A stretch of DNA of 64,000 nt from Epiperipatus broadwayi (lineage: Eukaryota > Onychophora > Udeonychophora > Euonychophora > Peripatidae), in assembly GCA_028023455.1 (NCBI GenBank), contig JAQFVV010000111.1, positions 2,607,909-2,671,908 of the forward strand, in the 5' to 3' direction. Every line of letters begins with the position of its first letter. Position 1 is the stretch's first letter. Positions 59,780 to 64,000 of the stretch are shown here, in pieces. Both the position numbers and the translations under genes were made by a program. The notes below the pieces were generated by a model that was given only the letters and a program-made list of their open reading frames with translations, was not told the DNA's origin and ran no database searches.

Positions 59780-60240
59780 AACTTTTATTTAGGTATTTAC
59801 AATTACAGATTGTTTTCAAGTGAAGAAGGATTGAATAAATTATAGAATGTTTCATATTAAATGGAACATTATTGGACTTTGTGAAGTTGAAGAAAAGATA
59901 AAGGGACAATTGATTTAAAAAGTGGTTATGTACTGTATTACAAAGGCACAAAGTACAAGTGGATTAGGGTTCATAAGTGAAAGAACATTATAGTGATTGA
60001 TGGTGCATCACACAGAGTGGTAAGATTAATTATTCAACTTAATAGAAAATACCAAATGCAGATAATCCAGGTTTATACCCCAACAAGTAGTCATAGTGAT
60101 AAAATAGTAAATTTTTATATTTCAAGATTGTAATGTTCTTAATAAATTCAACACAAGAAGTGATCAATTAGTAGGATGTAAGATACATGTTAATGCAAAA
60201 TTAAAGAGATAAAAATTATCAGAAAAAACAATATTCACAA
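59780..60240 (+). pseudogene. RTE endonuclease remnant with internal deletion
   Basis: Pieces equivalent to TYNCRSL, DIIGL and VYAPTSS can be followed to ~60120. There GATAAAATAGTAAATTTTTATATTTCAAGATTG joins the DEVV..FYM part directly to the FQDCNVLNKFN part, skipping the catalytic GDFNARIG and ELDY motifs that copy 1 keeps. The lost segment is about 290 bp by comparison with 13720-14009. Confidence 0.7.
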
Positions 60241-60269
60241 TTGATATTTCTAATCTTCAGAAACATTCT

Positions 60270-62215
60270 AATGAATCATTTTCAAATATTAGTAGATTTT
60301 GAACATGATTCAGATTTGAATGAAATTAAGAGGAAAATAATTGATACACTATTAAAAACTGCAGCAAAGATAGTTGGTAGAAAAAAGAAGCAATTGACCA
60401 ATAAAATTTTATTGAGACTAGAAAATTTATGAAGAAAAGAAGGAATAATCAAAAAATATAAAAATAATGCATTAAGAAGAATTGAATATCTCAAATTTTG
60501 TAAAATGGTGTGAAAAAGAGAATAATGATATAAGGAAAATTGTGAACTAGCACGAAAGTTATAGAAAAGAATGAAAGAGTTAAGAGTGTAAAACAACATT
60601 TTGGTTTTAGTAGAAAACATATCTGCAATAAGAAAAAAAGATGGTACAATTACTAAAAAGAGAGACATCATCATGAAATGTGAAGAAGTTCTATCAAGAA
60701 TTATTATAATTATAAAGAACAAGCACCTCCTGCAGCTGTTATATCTTCTGAACTGGTCAGGATTTTAAATGAAGAAGTGAGAGATGCAATTAAATTGAAG
60801 ATAGGAAAGTGTCTGGGTAATGAATGCATTATAATTGCTATCTTAAAAGAAGCAGGTGAAGAAATGGATATTTTTTGGCAAAATTTGATTCCAAATGTCT
60901 AAATGATAAAGATGTACCAGATGATTGGAAGACTGCAGTATTAATATTAATATTTAAAAAAGGTTATAAAGACGATATTAAAAATTACAGATAAGTCTTT
61001 TATGTGTTTTGTACAAAATTTTTACCAAGATAATTGCAACTCATCTACAGAAAACTTTATATTTTAACCAGCCAAAAAAACAAGCTGGATTTAAAAGTGG
61101 TTTTAGTATAATGGATCCTATCAAAATATTGTGAGAATTTATAGAAAGGATCATGAATATGAGTTACTATTATGCTTTGGATTAGTAGATTATGAAAAGG
61201 CATTTAATTCTATAAGCATTTCTTCTACGATTAAAGCATTGGATCATCAATATATAGACCCAGGATATTGTCATATTCTAAAGAATATTTACAAAAATTC
61301 AACAGCAACAATTAGATTACATAATGATACTAGAAAGGTTAACATTGTGAAGAGTATAAGACAGGGTGACTCCATATCTTTGCAATCTTTTACAGCAGTA
61401 TTGCAAGACGACTTTTTATGGTTTAAAACGAGAAGTTAAAGAGATAAAGTAAATGGAGATTATCTACATCATTTAGATTTTGCATTTGATGCAGTTGTTT
61501 TTGCAAATAATGCTTCAGAATTTCAGAAAATATTACAAGAGTTATCAGATGGAAATAAGAAAGTAGGACTAAAAGTAAGTGTTAAAAAGACTTAAGTAAT
61601 GTTCAATGAATTTCCTCAAAAGATGAAAATAAAGATTGCTAGATAATAATCTAGAAGAAGTTAACAACTACAAATAACTTAGTCAGATTACTTCTAAAGA
61701 TGGAAACCTAATGGATGAAATTAATCATTGAAATAAACTCGGTATGTTGTTGGTAGGAAAAACTTAATATTAAAGGAAGTATGCCTATGTGTTTGAAAAG
61801 AAAAGTTTTTAATAAATGTGGTTTTACCAATTCTTATTTATGGTTCTGAGACTTAGAAACTTAACTGAAAAACAATACAGAGACTTCAGATCACTTAAAA
61901 AAGTATGGATAGATGCATGTTAGATGTAGCAAGAAGAGATCAAAAATGAACTACATGGGTAAGGAAACAAACACGTTTCTGACATAGTTAATTAAGAAAC
62001 TGAAGTGGAGTTGGATTGGACATATTGTGAGAAGAAATGGTAATAGATGGACCATTGAAATCTTAAATGGGATTCCAAAAGTTTGTAAAAGATATGGAAA
62101 TAGAACATAATGTAAGATGGATGGATAAAATAAAAAAGTGTACCAAGGTGATGTTTAGAAGAGAGGTTAAAAATCAGAGAAGATGGATTGAAGCTGGATA
62201 AACCTTGACCCTGTA
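60270..62215 (+). pseudogene. RTE reverse transcriptase remnant (copy 4)
   Basis: Parts of the linker (NEIKRKIIDTLLKTAAKI) and of the RT can be followed through several frame changes. The best piece is 61131-61439: GLVDYEKAFNSI (motif A with D changed to N in the AFDS block, first Asp kept) and RQGDSISLQSFTAVL (motif B better preserved than in copy 1). Motif C (~61475-61500) reads LDFAFDAVVF, so the second of the FADD aspartates is misplaced. The copy is inactive. Confidence 0.72.
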
Positions 62216-62249
62216 GTGAATTAATAATGGTTAACAATGATGATCATAA

Positions 62250-63575
62250 TATGTTTTCACTTTTTAATTTGACACTTTCATTTCAATTTCAATGTTTTTC
62301 ATCATTTTCATTGATTACTATTTATTTAATGGGTGAATTCTTCTTGAAATTTTTTAACCTTTGTCTATACTATTTTTAGTGTGTGTGACTTATATGATTG
62401 TTAGATTGGAACTTTTGCATCTACTTAGGTTAAAAACAGCTTTTAATTTGGTCTGTTTTTGCAGCTGTATTTTAATTATATAAATACTATTTAGGAGATT
62501 ATTTAATTTACTATCTTCTCTATTCAAGTTAGCCAAAAGCCTTTTGAAAGTCATTAAAGTACATGTCTATTTTTCTAGTTTTATTAGCAATAAGATAGAG
62601 TTATAATATCTAGTGTATGACAATTCTGAATTTAATTAATTTTTAAATCTTTTTCTAAACGAGTTTTTAATCTTCATTCAAGATTTTCATTAAGTCTTAG
62701 TTTACTAAAATGCTCATTAATTAATATATTTCTTTAATTGTACACCCCATTTTGTAAAGAATATTAAACACTGTGTTTTAGACTCTTTAAATACTGTACT
62801 TTACTTCCGTTCAATATTATACAATCCATACATTTTTTAAATTAAATTTTTCCCACTATATTTGATTTCTCTACTATTTTATCATTTCTAAGACTTTTAG
62901 TTTTCATCAATTTATTCACTACTTTTTCAATTTTTGTAAAATATCACTTTTTTTTTATTCCAAACTAGTTTTATTATATGAACTATTTTTTTTGGATCTT
63001 GTATGTTATGTTACAATATTTTTCCTATGATATCTTTCTTACATTTTGATTATCTTCTATGTCCAGTTTCAACAAAACATTCCTATATAACATGCATGTA
63101 AATATTTACAATATATAATAACAATATATAAAATATATGTTTAGAATAAAATATAATAGCAACAAGAATATAATAAAATGCTCTTAATATAATTTATATC
63201 TTTACATTTTTTTTATACTTACCTTTACATTATTAGTTATATTTTTTATACTTTCTTATTATGTATATATATTTTATATTGTCATTTTTCTGTATATCTT
63301 GCTTTTAAAAATTAATAATTAACTCTTTAAAAATATGTAGAATATACATAGAATGTAAAAAAAAAGCTGTGTAATAAGAAAGTAAAATAATAATTTTTTA
63401 ATATGAAGATTAATATAAAAGGGAAAATAATATAAATTATATGAAATAATTTTTATTACATTGTTATTATTATACATCACTGTAAACCATCGTATATTAT
63501 ATATTAGAAATGTATAGATACATATTTTATAAAAATGATTATGGAAGATGAATGAAACACAAAAAATGGCATTAC
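62250..63575. other. AT-rich, no gene seen
   Basis: Highly A/T-biased DNA without a recognisable feature. Confidence 0.4.
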
Positions 63576-63584
63576 TCCTTTAGC

Positions 63585-64000
63585 CGTGCGCACCGCTTGA
63601 TGGTATCGTTTATTTGCAAAATCACATAAAATGTAACGTTACTGAGCCGTCTTTTTTTGGATTTCTTCTTCTTATTTTTTTGTCTTAACGAGGCGTCTTT
63701 TTCATTTAATTTCTAACATTTTTAAAACATTTTTTTTCCTAATACAGACAGACACACACACACACACAAACAAAATCAGAAATGAAAACTGATTTGGGTT
63801 TTTATTAATCAAAATACGAAACAATTTTCAAATGAAATCGGGGGGTGGGGGGCAACAACACCTTTTTACAACTTTTCAAAGAAGCTATGACACGGAGCGC
63901 TTTACATAACCGAATTTACAACCAATTATTTTAAAAAACATAAGCATAAATGAAATAATTACATTATAAATGTCAGCTCATAGTGCTGGAATGTGCAAGG
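63585..64000 (+). mobile_element. Probable long-TIR DNA element D, cut by window edge
   Basis: CGCACCGCTTGATGGTATCG, then AAAATCACATAAAATGTAAC and GAGCCGTC, follows the terminal pattern of elements A, B and C (CTTGATGGTGC, A/T stretch, CC.GGCC). The interior includes a (CA)n run and a G-rich run (63840-63851). The other end lies outside the window, so the call is tentative. Confidence 0.4.

Larger units (their letters stand above)
59330..62245 (+). mobile_element. RTE-type LINE, copy 4, degenerate
   Basis: It follows copy 1 from the 5' leader (CAACATGCATTAGCCAG, 59473) to the tail (AACAATGATGATCA, ~62235). The upstream repeat X segment is attached. An internal deletion near 60120 removes the middle of the endonuclease, and many indels follow. 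Confidence 0.78.

Overview
This is an AT-rich eukaryotic nuclear window with no bacterial architecture: no operons, ribosome binding sites, rRNA, true tRNA genes or CRISPR. The mix of RTE-type LINEs ending in TGATGATGA, Penelope-like elements with a GIY-YIG domain, short tRNA-derived SINEs, hAT and pogo-like DNA transposons, many foldback elements and long (TATC)n/(CA)n/(TA)n arrays suggests an invertebrate, most likely a mollusc and plausibly a cephalopod. The taxon is inferred from repeat content, not proven. I see no convincing intact host gene. The only non-transposon coding-like stretch is a broken, unidentified Lys/Asn/Ser-rich reading frame on the minus strand at 45.4-47.5 kb.

Layout. 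0-9 kb: a tRNA-SINE, a heavily decayed CR1/Jockey-like LINE, two old minus-strand RTE fragments, and two ~500 bp foldback elements in opposite orientation. 9-11 kb: a 5'-truncated Penelope-like element (PLE) bounded by ~196 bp inverted repeats, with RT and GIY-YIG domains and one late frameshift. 13-16.2 kb: the best RTE copy, with endonuclease motifs intact but several frame breaks before and within the RT. 16.9-21 kb: an inverted repeat, a SINE, a 985 bp TIR element, and a PLE 3' fragment with a SINE nested in it. 23.2-26.1 kb: a decayed hAT element of ZBED5/SCAND3-like type with a nested SINE. 27.4 and 30.4 kb: two long near-perfect hairpins. 30.8-32.3 kb: a pogo/Tigger-like element with TA duplications. 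32.6-35.7 kb: a ~3 kb foldback whose interior is TATC/GATA array in alternating orientation. 38-44 kb: repeat family R copy 1, then a minus-strand RTE interrupted by a TIR-type element. 45-47.5 kb: a young SINE and the unidentified pseudogene. 48.9-59 kb: R copies 2 and 3, two long-TIR elements (51.4-53.2 and 57.2-58.4 kb), an inverted duplication of a GIY-YIG fragment, and a small foldback inside TA repeats. 59.3-62.2 kb: a degenerate plus-strand RTE copy. The right edge holds the start of another element sharing the long-TIR core.

The components are layers of insertion rather than a working gene set. SINE into PLE, SINE into hAT, foldback into RTE, TIR element into RTE, and TIR element into repeat R give a relative order of events. 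The most interesting signals are the abundance of inverted duplications at every scale (80 bp to 3 kb), a family of long-TIR elements sharing the core CTTGATGGTGC, and an unnamed ~2.4 kb repeat present in two long copies and one partial copy. All calls come from reading the sequence and translations by eye, so boundaries are approximate unless a target-site duplication is given.
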